Shown in pieces: positions 1-10,429 of a DNA stretch of 40,068 nt. The translations under genes and the position numbers were made by a program. The notes beneath the pieces are model-generated. The model saw nothing but the letters and a program-made list of their open reading frames with translations. It searched no databases and was not told the origin of the DNA. Every line of letters starts with the position of its first letter. Position 1 is the stretch's first letter. The stretch comes from an uncultured Oscillospiraceae bacterium (GTDB lineage: Bacteria; Bacillota; Clostridia; Oscillospirales; Ruminococcaceae). The DNA is taken from contig CAKSGA010000009.1 of assembly GCA_934454435.1 (NCBI GenBank), forward strand, positions 1 to 40,068. The letters are read 5' to 3'.

Positions 1-1006
<1,006 letters not shown>

Positions 1007-1843
1007 TTATTCTAGCGCATTCGCACCGGATACGATCTCGGTGATCTCCTGCGTTATGCTTGCCTGACGTGCTCTGTTGTACAGCAGCGACAGGCTCTCT
1101 GTCATGGCATCTGCGTTGTCCGTTGCGGACTCCATCGCAGTTCTGCGGGCGCCCTGCTCCGAAGCGTACGCCTCGACTACGGCGCACTGGATAAGGCTCG
1201 CCGTGAACTTGGGCACGATACGGTCGAACACCGCCTCGGGGGACGGGTCGTAGGTCATGGTGCCGTAGTTCTCGAGCTTCTGCGTTTTCATCGGGAGCAC
1301 CGCCATCTGCTGAGCCTCCTGGGTCAGCTGCGAAACGAACATTGTGAAGAATATCTGCACATCGTCCACTTCGCCCTTACGGAAGAGCTCTATGGCTGTG
1401 TCTGCAATATCCTGCGCCTGGGCGGGCTTGATATTCTCGGCGATGTTCGGGTAGCTGCCCACGATCTCGTAGTCACGCTTTGAGAAGTATTCTATCGCTT
1501 TCTTGCCCACAGCGATTATCCTGGGCTTCTCCGGGTCGGAGGAATGCGCCGCTGACGCCATTTTCAGGATATTGGAGTTATATCCGCCTGCAAGTCCTCT
1601 GTCGCCTGCGATAACGATGAACAGGCGGTGCTTCACCTCTCTCTTCACAGTGAACACGGTGGAGAAATCAGTGTTTGCGGAAACGATCTCGCACATGGAC
1701 TTGTACAGCTCGTTGAAGTAGGGACGAGCCTGCTCTGCACGCTGTTTAGCCTTGCGGAGCTTGCTAGAGGACACCAGCTCCATCGCCTTGGTTATCTGGC
1801 GGGTCGAGCCGACGGACTTTATGCGCCGCTTGATGTCCTTCAT
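1007..1843 (-). CDS. atpG: F1F0 ATP synthase subunit gamma
   Basis: The gamma subunit is the central rotor shaft that couples c-ring rotation to the conformational changes of the alpha-beta hexamer. At 278 residues it has normal length. The N-terminal helix (KDIKRRIKSVGSTRQITKAM, residues 2-21) and the C-terminal helix (NRARQASITQEITEIVSGA) are the two family-diagnostic coiled-coil strands of the shaft. The ATG at 1843 sits behind AGGA, with a G-rich run further upstream. It follows the small membrane ORF at 1913-2041 rather than atpA directly, which is unusual for this operon. The identity is secure. Confidence 0.97.
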   Translation of the reverse strand: MKDIKRRIKSVGSTRQITKAMELVSSSKLRKAKQRAEQARPYFNELYKSMCEIVSANTDFSTVFTVKREVKHRLFIVIAGDRGLAGGYNSNILKMASAAHSSDPEKPRIIAVGKKAIEYFSKRDYEIVGSYPNIAENIKPAQAQDIADTAIELFRKGEVDDVQIFFTMFVSQLTQEAQQMAVLPMKTQKLENYGTMTYDPSPEAVFDRIVPKFTASLIQCAVVEAYASEQGARRTAMESATDNADAMTESLSLLYNRARQASITQEITEIVSGANALE

Positions 1844-1884
1844 ATTTCCTGATGCTATAATATCACCCCCGGTTTCTTCCGCAC

Positions 1885-1900
1885 GCCCCTGTCACGGGGC
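1885..1900 (-). promoter_or_regulatory. Short GC hairpin before atpG
   Basis: GCCCC and GGGGC form a 5-bp all-GC stem with a 6-nt loop in the 69-bp gap between the small membrane ORF and atpG. No U-tract follows on the minus strand. Possible mRNA processing or stability element; weak evidence. Confidence 0.25.
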
Positions 1901-1912
1901 ATCGGAGAGTGA

Positions 1913-2041
1913 TCACTGAACGTTATCGTCCGTAGTGATATATCTTACTTTCTTTTCGATGTACAGCCACGAAACCGCAAGAACGGCAACGGTGGACAGT
2001 ACGGTGGCGATTACGCCGAGTACAAAAGCAGCCTGCTTCAT
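1913..2041 (-). CDS. 42-residue single-span membrane microprotein inside the atp operon
   Basis: I do not recognise a family. The ATG at 2039-2041 is preceded by a strong AAAGGAG site 5 nt away, placed in the 15-nt gap after the atpA stop; the frame closes at TGA (1913-1915). The product begins MKQAAFVLGVIA. It has one hydrophobic segment (about residues 4-27) ending in SWLYIEKK, then a short polar tail with basic residues followed by TTDDNVQ. That is a typical N-out or signal-anchor single-span peptide. Genes of the synthase flank it on both sides with ordinary operon spacing, so it should be co-expressed with alpha and gamma. A role in assembly or as an accessory F0 subunit is speculation. 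It is not a remnant of atpA, atpG or atpC as far as I can see. Confidence 0.75.
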   Translation of the reverse strand: MKQAAFVLGVIATVLSTVAVLAVSWLYIEKKVRYITTDDNVQ

Positions 2042-2056
2042 AAAATGCTCCTTTCG

Positions 2057-3565
2057 TCAGGCGGTGTAGCCCTTTGCGAACTCTGTGAGGACGTTCTTCA
2101 GCTTTTCCTCGTTCTCCGGGGTGATCACCTTTTCGGTCTTTATGCTTGTGAGTATCTCAGGTACGGTGGACCTGATGTGGTCCAGCAGGTCAGCCTGGTA
2201 CTGCTTGATCTTCTCCAGCGGGATATCCTTGAGGTAGTTGTTTACTACTGCGTAGATGATAACTACCTGCTCCTCTACCTCCAGCGGAGAATTCTGATCC
2301 TGCTTGAGCACCTCGACTATACGCTCGCCCTTTGCCAGACGGTCCTTGGTATCCTTATCCAGGTCGGAACCGAACTGTGCGAAGCTCTGGAGCTCTCTGT
2401 ACTGGGAGTAGTCCAGCTTGAGGGTGCCTGCGACCTTCTTCATGGCCTTGATCTGCGCATTACCGCCTACACGGGATACGGAGATACCAGGGTTTACTGC
2501 GGGACGTACACCGGCGTTGAACAGCTCGCTCTCGAGGTATATCTGACCATCGGTGATGGAAATTACGTTGGTCGGGATATATGCGGAAACATCGCCCGCC
2601 TGGGTCTCGATTATCGGGAGCGCAGTCAGGGAGCCGCCGCCGTAGTTCTCGTTGAGTCTTGCGGCACGCTCGAGAAGTCTTGAATGCAGATAGAATACAT
2701 CGCCGGGGTACGCTTCACGTCCTGGCGGTCTTTTCAGCAGCAGGGAGAGGGTACGGTAAGCTACGGCGTGCTTTGAGAGATCGTCGTAAACTACCAGGAC
2801 GTCCTTGCCCTGGTCCATGAAGTACTCGCCCATGGTGCAGCCGGAGTAGGGCGCAATGTACTGGAGCGGTGCGAGCTCTGAAGCTGTAGAGGATACCACG
2901 ATGGAGTAATCCAGCGCACCGCCTGCACGCAGCTGCTCAACAACGCCTGCAACAGTGGAGTTCTTCTGACCTATAGCGACATAGATACAGATGACGTCCT
3001 TGCCCTTCTGGTTGATGATGGTGTCGATCGCAATGGCAGTCTTACCGGTCTGGCGGTCGCCGATTATAAGCTCACGCTGACCTCTGCCTATCGGGATCAT
3101 GCTGTCTATTGCCTTGATACCGGTCTGGAGCGGCACGGTAACAGGCTTTCTGGTGATGATACCAGAAGCTATCTTTTCAATGGGGCGTGTTTCCTTTGCG
3201 AGAATTGCGCCCTTGCCGTCGATGGGCTGTCCCAGGGAATTTACAACTCTGCCCAGAAGCGCTTCGCCGACCGGCACTGACATGATGCTGCCGGTGCGCT
3301 TTACGGTGGAGCCCTCCTTGATATCGTCATCAGGGCCGAGCATTACGGCGCCGACGAAGTCCTGCTCGAGGTTCATCGCCATGCACTGTACGCCGTTCTC
3401 GAATTCCAGCAGCTCGTTGAGCATGCACTTTTCAAGCCCGTGAATGCGCACGATACCGTCGCCGACGGTAACTACCGTGCCCACGTCTGCGAGCTGGAGC
3501 TTCGAGTTGTAATTCTTTATCCGGGACTTAATCAGGCCCGTTATTTCATCGGGGCGTAGATCCAT
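2057..3565 (-). CDS. atpA: F1F0 ATP synthase subunit alpha
   Basis: Non-catalytic nucleotide-binding subunit of the F1 head, 502 residues, standard length. Seen in order: the N-terminal DELSIGN-like barrel ([18 protein letters not shown]), the P-loop [11 protein letters not shown], a Walker B-like [11 protein letters not shown], the [10 protein letters not shown] stretch containing the arginine that reaches the catalytic site, and the helical C-terminal domain that contacts the delta subunit. The ATG at 3565 follows AAAGGGAT. It lies 36 bp after atpH. Identity is certain. Confidence 0.98.
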   Translation of the reverse strand: MDLRPDEITGLIKSRIKNYNSKLQLADVGTVVTVGDGIVRIHGLEKCMLNELLEFENGVQCMAMNLEQDFVGAVMLGPDDDIKEGSTVKRTGSIMSVPVGEALLGRVVNSLGQPIDGKGAILAKETRPIEKIASGIITRKPVTVPLQTGIKAIDSMIPIGRGQRELIIGDRQTGKTAIAIDTIINQKGKDVICIYVAIGQKNSTVAGVVEQLRAGGALDYSIVVSSTASELAPLQYIAPYSGCTMGEYFMDQGKDVLVVYDDLSKHAVAYRTLSLLLKRPPGREAYPGDVFYLHSRLLERAARLNENYGGGSLTALPIIETQAGDVSAYIPTNVISITDGQIYLESELFNAGVRPAVNPGISVSRVGGNAQIKAMKKVAGTLKLDYSQYRELQSFAQFGSDLDKDTKDRLAKGERIVEVLKQDQNSPLEVEEQVVIIYAVVNNYLKDIPLEKIKQYQADLLDHIRSTVPEILTSIKTEKVITPENEEKLKNVLTEFAKGYTA

Positions 3566-3601
3566 TAAATCAATCCCTTTCTTGTTGATAATATTGCCGG
3601 A

Positions 3602-4153
3602 TCAGGCGATGACTCCGCCGAGCTCACGGCGTAAGCCTGCGAGCCTTGTGCGGACGCTGCCGTCCCAGCGGGTGCTGCCGTAGTCGATAACGACGCCGCC
3701 TATGATCGCCGGGTCTACCTTTTCCTTTATGGAAACAGTGGCGCCCGTGATCTCGGTCATCTTCGCCTTTATCTTCTCCAGAACAGCCTCCGAAAGCGGA
3801 GCGCTGCTGGTGACTGTTATCTCGGCTATCCTGAAGTGCTCGTTGTAGAGCTCACGGAAGTGTTTCAGAATACCGCTGAAGCAGTCCATTCTGCCGTATT
3901 CCGTAAGGACGCACAGCAGGTTCCCGGTAAGCTCTGAGATACCGCCCCCGGATATGATATCCTTTACCATCGTGAGCTTTTCGCTCAGCGGAATGGTGGG
4001 TGTCCCGAGCAGCTTGATGAATTCCGGACCGCCGGCGAACACCCCGTCAAGGGCGGTCAGCTCTCCCAGAATGTCTGCCAGACTGTCCGGAGCTTCCTGT
4101 GTGCACAGCTCAAAGAACGCCCCGGCGTAAACCTTTTCAGCCTTGTCGTTCAT
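3602..4153 (-). CDS. atpH: F1F0 ATP synthase subunit delta
   Basis: Peripheral-stalk subunit that ties the top of F1 to the b dimer. At 183 residues it is of normal length. The N-terminal helical bundle begins NDKAEKVYAGAFFELC, and the conserved C-terminal section contains DPAIIGGVVIDYGSTRWDGS, the OSCP/delta signature. The ATG at 4153 has AGAAAGGAA upstream. The gap to atpF is only 21 bp. Divergent in the middle, as is usual for the family; operon position and signature make the call safe. Confidence 0.95.
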   Translation of the reverse strand: MNDKAEKVYAGAFFELCTQEAPDSLADILGELTALDGVFAGGPEFIKLLGTPTIPLSEKLTMVKDIISGGGISELTGNLLCVLTEYGRMDCFSGILKHFRELYNEHFRIAEITVTSSAPLSEAVLEKIKAKMTEITGATVSIKEKVDPAIIGGVVIDYGSTRWDGSVRTRLAGLRRELGGVIA

Positions 4154-4174
4154 AAAAGTTCCTTTCTCCGGCGG

Positions 4175-4708
4175 TCACTCTGCGGTGCCCACGTTTTCGA
4201 GGAAGCTGTTGATCAGCGCCTCGTTATCCTTCGCAGAAAGCTCCTTTTCAACGACGCTGGAGGCTGCCATTATAACGATATCGGATATCTGGTCCTTGAT
4301 CTCGTTGACGGCACGCTGCCTGTCACGCTCGATGTTCTCCTCCGCCTTTGTCCGGATCTCAGCCGCCTTCTGATTTGCCTCGCTGATTATCTCGCTCTCA
4401 CGGCGCTGTGCACGTGCGGTGGCCTGCTTCATGATCTCGGCAGCCTCCTCCTTTGCCCTTGCCAGCTTTTCGAGATATTCCTGCTCGGTCTTTTCTGCGG
4501 ACTCCTTCGCACGCTTTGCTTCGGCTATTTCAGCCGCTGCCATTTCGTTGCGCTTGTCCAGCACCTTTCCGACCGGCTTGAACAGGAATACTTTGAACAG
4601 GATGAAGATTATCAGAGTATTGATCAGGGTGAACACTATAGTTCCGGTGTCGATGGTTACGAGCGGCAGGACTTCCTGCGCTGCGCTTTCGCTGATTAGT
4701 GTCAGCAT
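4175..4708 (-). CDS. atpF: F1F0 ATP synthase subunit b
   Basis: Membrane-anchored peripheral stalk. I chose ATG 4706-4708 because GGGAGGAG lies 10 nt upstream. A TTG nine bases earlier is also open but nearly touches that ribosome site. The 177-residue product has a single N-terminal membrane span (about residues 22-42, rich in Ile, Leu and Phe). A long charged helix full of Ala, Glu, Lys and Arg follows, predicted to form the right-handed coiled coil of the b dimer. It sits between atpE and atpH in the canonical order. Confidence 0.95.
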   Translation of the reverse strand: MLTLISESAAQEVLPLVTIDTGTIVFTLINTLIIFILFKVFLFKPVGKVLDKRNEMAAAEIAEAKRAKESAEKTEQEYLEKLARAKEEAAEIMKQATARAQRRESEIISEANQKAAEIRTKAEENIERDRQRAVNEIKDQISDIVIMAASSVVEKELSAKDNEALINSFLENVGTAE

Positions 4709-4748
4709 TTTGACCAACTCCTCCCTTTATGCGAATTTCTTACCGGTA

Positions 4749-5823
<1,075 letters not shown>

Positions 5824-5980
5824 AGCTTATCATTCCTCCTTTGGTTTTGGTCACCTCCAAAAACCTCATGCGGCGAAAATGTGCAGTGTATGCCGAAGCT
5901 GGCGCACCCTGCCTTTTTGCTTTAGACCGGTTTTCAGATGTTGCCTTTTTGTTGACGGCGCCGGAGATCCGCACGCTGTC

Positions 5981-6388
5981 TTATCTATTCCGTTTCGTGC
6001 GGGTCTCCCAGAGCGTTCTCACGGTTATGATCACCCTCGGGAAGAACAGCGGCACTGCTGCGGAAAAAAGATCGATAAAAGGAAGCACGCCCGCTGCTGT
6101 CATGAACAGGAAAAGTCCAAGGTATCTGACGCAGTAGAGCGTATTCATATAGCGCTGTGCCGACTTTGAGTTACGCCGCAGCGCATTTTCTGCTGATATT
6201 CCCATCAGCCAGAAATTCCCGATACCTGCGATATTTCCCCACACGCCGCCGAGCAGCAGTGCGTAGTTGAATCCACAGGCGAAGAACAGCACTATCAGCA
6301 CCGCAAAGTACACTGCGTTTATCGCAGCGAGCCAGGGGAGCATCGAGCGCAGTTCCTGACGGGTCACGTTGTATTTTCTTGCAGCCAT
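5981..6388 (-). CDS. atpI: ATP synthase subunit I-like membrane protein
   Basis: Small four-span membrane protein at the head of the atp operon, 135 residues from ATG 6386-6388, which has GAGG 5 nt upstream. A GTG six bases earlier is possible. The hydrophobic segments, separated by short loops with a central charged loop (SAENALRRNSKSAQR), fit the AtpI family. Members assist c-ring assembly and, with AtpZ, have been proposed to move magnesium or calcium. Assignment rests mainly on topology and on its place between atpZ and atpB; the sequence family is very divergent. Confidence 0.8.
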   Translation of the reverse strand: MAARKYNVTRQELRSMLPWLAAINAVYFAVLIVLFFACGFNYALLLGGVWGNIAGIGNFWLMGISAENALRRNSKSAQRYMNTLYCVRYLGLFLFMTAAGVLPFIDLFSAAVPLFFPRVIITVRTLWETRTKRNR

Positions 6389-6395
6389 TCGCACC

Positions 6396-6695
6396 TCACT
6401 GATGTCCGTGGTCGTCGTAGTAGTCGTTTTCGCTGCGGTCGCTGTAGTAACGGCGGTATTTGGACTTGTCGTCCCTGGCGAAAAGACGCAGCATCTTCAT
6501 GATGTGGTTCACTGCGCCACCTATCATGAACAGTATGCCGAGGATTATGCAAACGACCATCACCCAGTCCGGCAGGCCGTAGTACTGCACGGCATAATGC
6601 CCGCCGACTATGAACACCAGCAGCGGCGCCAGTATCACAAATGCGAGCTGGCTTGCGACTGCCCAGGCTGCAAAGGGGCTCTTCTGCCCGCTCAT
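6396..6695 (-). CDS. atpZ: AtpZ-type two-span protein
   Basis: A 99-residue protein with two hydrophobic helices (about residues 10-32 and 42-64). The second helix is Gly-rich (ILGILFMIGGAVNHI), as in the AtpZ/AtpI family encoded ahead of atpB in many bacteria. An unusual acidic, Tyr- and His-rich C-terminal tail (about residues 75-99) follows. Its start codon overlaps the stop of the preceding gene by one base (TAATG), so translation is probably coupled. It stops 7 nt before the atpI ATG. Function is inferred from family and position. Confidence 0.8.
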   Translation of the reverse strand: MSGQKSPFAAWAVASQLAFVILAPLLVFIVGGHYAVQYYGLPDWVMVVCIILGILFMIGGAVNHIMKMLRLFARDDKSKYRRYYSDRSENDYYDDHGHQ

Positions 6696-7474
6696 TATCT
6701 TGTAACGAAGTCTGTCAGGCGCCAGCCGTCGTCAGTCTTTATCATGTCAACGGTGTAGTTGGCGTCCGGCGCTGCCTGCTGGGAGCTTTCCTCGGCGGTG
6801 CCGATGGCGGTTTCCAGCTTTTCGCTGTAAACGCCAACTTCAAGCGTGCACTTGCCCTCTTCAACGTAGTCGATAGTTATGGAGCAGCTCACCCAGCCCT
6901 TTGAGGGGTCAGCCTGGAAATCAGAGCTAATGCCGAGGACCTCGACGGTTTCGTACTTTATCGTGTCGTCGGCTTCAGCGGTGGAGCCATCTGCGGGAGC
7001 TGTGGTTTCGGAACGCTGCTGTATCCTGCGGTTAGCATAGACTGTAAGCCCGTTGCCGTCTATGTCCGTGAGTATCTTTTCTGCAGCGTCGTCAGTATAT
7101 ACCGAGTGAACAAGATCCTGTATCTTCTGGAGGTCGTAGTCGGTATTGTTCACGGTGTAGTAACCGTCCTCGGGGAGATTTCCGTAGGGCTCGTCATTGT
7201 GGTGCAGACCCTCGGTGACAAACAGGCGGAGTATCTCGTGGCTGTCGTCTAACAGGTCGTGGGCTGCAAGACCCGCCTCTTCACGGTATTCCTGGGTGAG
7301 GTAGGAGTTGTCCACGGCGCTCTGGCTCGGCTGTTCACCGCTGTTCGCCGGTTTTTTGCCGTTTCCCGGTCTGGTCATCATGATTACTGCTATGATAGCC
7401 GCAGCGCAGGCAAGTCCTGCTATGACTACTGTTGCTATGAGTGGAGCGAGGTTCTGCTTTTTATTGGTGCTCAT
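6695..7474 (-). CDS. Membrane-anchored extracellular protein with possible IseA-like domain
   Basis: 259 residues. A short basic N-terminus, one hydrophobic span (about residues 10-33) and no lipobox cysteine predict an extracytoplasmic domain held by a signal anchor. A Gly/Ser/Gln linker leads to a soluble domain. Its first half (SHEILRLFVTEGL, then a YYTVNNTDYDLQKIQDLVHSV segment and a YTDDAAEKIL helix) resembles the IseA/YoeB family of DL-endopeptidase inhibitors. The second half is a beta-rich region (VSCSITIDYVEEGKCTLEV) ending DDGWRLTDF. The IseA resemblance is from memory and moderate. Flanking bactofilin and deacetylase genes support an envelope role. The ribosome site is weak: AAAGG 12 nt upstream. 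Confidence 0.6.
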   Translation of the reverse strand: MSTNKKQNLAPLIATVVIAGLACAAAIIAVIMMTRPGNGKKPANSGEQPSQSAVDNSYLTQEYREEAGLAAHDLLDDSHEILRLFVTEGLHHNDEPYGNLPEDGYYTVNNTDYDLQKIQDLVHSVYTDDAAEKILTDIDGNGLTVYANRRIQQRSETTAPADGSTAEADDTIKYETVEVLGISSDFQADPSKGWVSCSITIDYVEEGKCTLEVGVYSEKLETAIGTAEESSQQAAPDANYTVDMIKTDDGWRLTDFVTR

Positions 7475-7510
7475 TCAGTGTTTCTGCCTTTCCCGTTTTG
7501 TTATGGGGAC

Positions 7511-8491
7511 TTATGCCTTGTCCGTGGTTTTACTGTCGAAAGAAATAGCCTCGGGGAATGCGCTGCGGCTGTCCTCCTTGGAAAGGAAAGTCGTGTTGAC
7601 ATAACCCTGGATTATTGCTCCGTCCGTTACTGCGATGGTGGAAGCGTTGATGTCGCCGAATACGATGGCGTCACGCTTCAGTTCTGCCTTGCCGCCGATC
7701 TCCAGCTTGCCCCTTATTCTTCCGTTTACGTCTGCATACTGGGAGGTGAGGTCGCCGATAAGTATCGTGTCACGGTCCATACGGATCTTGCCCTTGAGGT
7801 TCATGTTGCCCTGCATGGCCGCTGAATTCATGTTTGCATTGTTGCACTTGATATCGCCTACTACCTTGCCGGACATCTCAATGTCCCGGGTGGTTTCAAC
7901 GTTGCCCTTGATGTTGCCGTCCACCTGCATGTTTGCAAGGCTGCGCACGTTGCCGTCGATGATGGTGTTCCTGGAGATGACCGTCACCTCGTCGGTATCA
8001 CTGGGGCTATCCACAGATCTGCCGGAGGGCGTGGGAGGTACGTTCCCGCCAAAGCCGCCGTTTCCGCCGAAGCCGCCGGAGCCGCCTGCAAATCCCTGGG
8101 CACTGCCGCCGAAGCCTGTGCTGGCAGCTCCGGTGAAGTTCTGCGCATTCGCACCGGGGGCTGCGTTCTGCTGAGACTGGCGGTAATAGGGAGTTTCCAG
8201 CGGAACGCTTCCCGCCATGCCAGCGGACTGCGGAGCCGGCTGAGCCGCCTGAACGTTCTGTGCAGGCTGAGTGGCCTGCATGCCCTGCGGAGCGCTCTGC
8301 TGAGGCTGCTCGGGTTTTGCTGCGGGGGCGGGCTGAGCCTGTTCCTGCTCCTGGCTCTCCTGCTGTGCGAGATACTTTTCCAGCTCAGTGGGCTGAGCGG
8401 CCTTATCGGTCTTGGTTTCCCCATTTTCCTCAAGACCGTCCTTTTTCCACAGTTCCTTTACAGCCTGTGAAAAATTATCCTTGATACCCAT
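7511..8491 (-). CDS. Bactofilin with long Gln/Pro/Gly-rich N-terminal region
   Basis: Polymer-forming cytoskeletal protein (bactofilin, DUF583). Of 326 residues, about 45-165 are low complexity: Gln/Ala/Pro-rich, then a Gly-Phe-rich block (GGSGGFGGNGGFGGN). The right-handed beta-helix follows at about 168-300, with the repeating rungs typical of the family (NTIIDGNVRSLANMQVDGNI, then DIEMSGKVVGDIKC, GKIRMDRDTILIGDL and AIVFGDI). Bactofilins polymerise without nucleotides and often scaffold cell-wall enzymes. The unusually long N-terminal region could be a membrane- or partner-binding tail. It sits between the deacetylase gene (45 bp) and the IseA-like gene (36 bp), consistent with a wall-related job. 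Confidence 0.9.
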   Translation of the reverse strand: MGIKDNFSQAVKELWKKDGLEENGETKTDKAAQPTELEKYLAQQESQEQEQAQPAPAAKPEQPQQSAPQGMQATQPAQNVQAAQPAPQSAGMAGSVPLETPYYRQSQQNAAPGANAQNFTGAASTGFGGSAQGFAGGSGGFGGNGGFGGNVPPTPSGRSVDSPSDTDEVTVISRNTIIDGNVRSLANMQVDGNIKGNVETTRDIEMSGKVVGDIKCNNANMNSAAMQGNMNLKGKIRMDRDTILIGDLTSQYADVNGRIRGKLEIGGKAELKRDAIVFGDINASTIAVTDGAIIQGYVNTTFLSKEDSRSAFPEAISFDSKTTDKA

Positions 8492-8536
8492 TTTTGTTTC
8501 CTTTCTTTTTCAGCCGGAACGGCGCCCTGTGGCAGT

Positions 8537-9631
8537 TCACGCATATGGTCCCGTGAACTGGACCGGCCTTGTGTCATTGTTTATCCTGTCAAATTTGTAT
8601 CCTTCGTTTACCAGCACCTGGAGCACATCTCCCAGCACCAGCACCGTGTTCGGCGTGGAGGCCGAGTCGTGCATGAGTACGACGGAACGGAAGTTCTCCG
8701 CTATATCCTTGGGAATGGAGTTGTACATATCCGTCCAGTTTGCACCGCCGGCATCGTTGCTGTCAACGTTCCAGTCGAAGTAGCGGAAGCCCCTGCGGGT
8801 CATTTCCTGGATTATGTGATCCCGGGTGTCGGCGTTGAAATCGTTCACGCTGCCGCCGGGGAATCGGAATATCTCGGTATGTATCCCGGTTGCCTCATAT
8901 ATTATGTCCCATGCTTCGTGGAAGTCCTCAAGATACGCTTCCACGGAGGAATATATGTCCTTGTATACATGCGAAGCGCTGTGCACGCCGATGGAGTGCC
9001 CGGCGTCCGCTATCGCCTTCAGCTTTGCGTAGCAGCCTTCGGTGCGGCTGGGTACGACAAAGAAGGTCGCCTTTATGTTGTATTGCTCGAGATAGCTCAG
9101 AATACTGTAGGTGTGGTCCGAGGGGCCGTCGTCAAAGGTGAGGTACACCGTGTTTTCCTCACGCACCATATCCTCTTCTGCCGGGGAGGTGACTGTCATC
9201 TCGGGATAGATGTCAGCGTATTGGCTTACTGGCTCCTGAGAGTCTGCGGTGGGCTCTGCACTTTCTTCTGTTGGGAGCTTTTCGGTCTGCGGGGACTGGG
9301 TCTGCGGCTCGCTTTCTGCCTGTGAAATCCCTGCGTCCGCCTGCTGAGCCGGCTCCTTGCCGTGGAGGATATACTCCACCAGATCGTCGTCAGACAGTCC
9401 GCTGCGGGCGTAAACATCGTAAAAGCCCTTTACGGTAGGTTCACGTTCGCCGCTGAGTATCTCGGCATAATATTCCAGTTTCTGGTTATCCTGTTCCAGC
9501 TGCTCCTGCTTCTGGTTGCTGTTCCACAAAAGCACCGCAAAAACCACGCTGAGCACCAGTGGAACGAAGAACAGTATGCAGAGGACTGTTTTTATCAGCA
9601 CCTTAAAGAATGCCACGCTGCCAAACTGCAT
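8537..9631 (-). CDS. Membrane-anchored polysaccharide (peptidoglycan) deacetylase, NodB family
   Basis: 364 residues: one N-terminal span (about 11-36), a short Gln/Glu-rich coiled coil (39-55), an acidic Gln/Pro/Ser linker (92-155) and a C-terminal NodB domain. All carbohydrate esterase 4 motifs are present: TFDDGPS with Asp167 (base) and Asp168 (metal), HSASH with His217 and His221 (metal), RFPGG (256-260), the DWN motif around 286-288, and LMHD with His321. It probably removes N-acetyl groups from peptidoglycan outside the cell, a known route to lysozyme resistance; the exact substrate is not shown by sequence. ATG 9629-9631 follows GAGG by 7 nt. It is the first gene of the transcription unit that continues into atp. 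Confidence 0.92.
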   Translation of the reverse strand: MQFGSVAFFKVLIKTVLCILFFVPLVLSVVFAVLLWNSNQKQEQLEQDNQKLEYYAEILSGEREPTVKGFYDVYARSGLSDDDLVEYILHGKEPAQQADAGISQAESEPQTQSPQTEKLPTEESAEPTADSQEPVSQYADIYPEMTVTSPAEEDMVREENTVYLTFDDGPSDHTYSILSYLEQYNIKATFFVVPSRTEGCYAKLKAIADAGHSIGVHSASHVYKDIYSSVEAYLEDFHEAWDIIYEATGIHTEIFRFPGGSVNDFNADTRDHIIQEMTRRGFRYFDWNVDSNDAGGANWTDMYNSIPKDIAENFRSVVLMHDSASTPNTVLVLGDVLQVLVNEGYKFDRINNDTRPVQFTGPYA

Positions 9632-9660
9632 TTCAAGACCTCGTTTTTAATATCTTTTAT

Positions 9661-9679
9661 CCATGATTTCGCATCATGG
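9661..9679 (-). promoter_or_regulatory. Leader hairpin upstream of the deacetylase gene
   Basis: CCATGAT and ATCATGG form a perfect 7-bp stem with a 5-nt loop. It lies between the promoter at 9738-9766 and the ribosome site of the deacetylase gene. No U-tract follows immediately. It would be near the 5' end of the long mRNA and may protect or regulate it; this is inference. Confidence 0.4.
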
Positions 9680-9737
9680 AATAGCTATTGAGATTAAAGG
9701 GCGCAACGAAAAAAACGTCTTATACCCCTATTATTTA

Positions 9738-9766
9738 ATGATACTATAAAAGAGCGTTTTTGTCAA
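9738..9766 (-). promoter_or_regulatory. Sigma-A promoter of the deacetylase-bactofilin-atp unit
   Basis: On the minus strand TTGACA (9761-9766) and TATCAT (9738-9743) are separated by exactly 17 bp, giving transcription towards the deacetylase gene with a start near 9731. The -35 box is a perfect consensus. No further promoter or terminator as good as this was seen between here and atpD, so the ATP synthase may depend largely on it. Internal promoters cannot be excluded. Confidence 0.88.
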
Positions 9767-9873
9767 TAGCAACAGCGCCTAAAAACTCAATTAATACCCG
9801 GATTATGGACAAATTATGCTTTATTACCTGGTTTCAAATATGCAAATTGCACAAAATCCTGCCGCAATATGAC

Positions 9874-9927
9874 GAAAAAAACGGCTGTGTTTTCTTCCGC
9901 CGGGGCGGAGAGATAAAACACAGCCGT
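9874..9927 (-). terminator. Strong intrinsic terminator after the cyclophilin gene
   Basis: ACGGCTGTGTTTT (9881-9893) pairs perfectly with AAAACACAGCCGT (9915-9927). Inside them TCCGCC and GGCGGA extend the hairpin. On the minus strand the stem runs into a tract of seven U. It ends the eight-gene unit that began at 18751-18779. The rest of the 9632-9944 gap holds the next promoter and leader. Confidence 0.92.
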
Positions 9928-9944
9928 GAAATATTTGTTCGTGA

Positions 9945-10418
9945 TCAGTCTTCAACGTAAACACGCTTCATCTTGCAGTCGTTGAGGGGTCTGTCGCTGT
10001 AGTCGGTCTTGACGTTGGCGATCTCGTCAACGGTTTCGATACCCTCTACCACTCTGCCGAAAGCCGCATACTGTCCGTCCAGGAAGAAGCTGTCCTTGTG
10101 GCAGATGAAGAACTGCGAGCTTGCGGAGTTGGGATTCTGCGCCCTTGCCATGGAGATGACCCCACGCTCGTGCTTCAGGTCGTTGGGAACGCCGTTCAGC
10201 CTGAATTCGCCCTTTATCTTGTCCCTGGAGCCGCCCATGCCCGTGCCCTGGGGATCGCCGCCCTGGATCATGAAATCCTTGATTACTCTGTGGAAGATCA
10301 GTCCGTCGTAGAAGCCCTCGTTCACCAGCTTGAGGAAGTTCTCAACGGTGATTGGAGCCTTGTCAGGGTAAAGCTCAAGCTTGATCTTCTTGCCGTTTTC
10401 CATTTCGATTACTACCAT
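9945..10418 (-). CDS. Cyclophilin-type peptidyl-prolyl cis-trans isomerase
   Basis: Cytoplasmic single-domain cyclophilin of 157 residues with no signal peptide. It catalyses proline isomerisation during folding. The catalytic Arg44 in FHRVIKDFM and Gln52 in IQGGDPQGTG are in place, as is the SASSQFFI strand. The position of the cyclosporin-binding Trp of human cyclophilin A is Phe112, common in bacterial forms that bind the drug poorly. ATG 10418 is served by AAGGAG; the upstream HD-GYP stop is 11 nt away. It is the last gene before the terminator at 9874-9927. Confidence 0.95.
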   Translation of the reverse strand: MVVIEMENGKKIKLELYPDKAPITVENFLKLVNEGFYDGLIFHRVIKDFMIQGGDPQGTGMGGSRDKIKGEFRLNGVPNDLKHERGVISMARAQNPNSASSQFFICHKDSFFLDGQYAAFGRVVEGIETVDEIANVKTDYSDRPLNDCKMKRVYVED

Positions 10419-10429
10419 GTTATTTCTCC

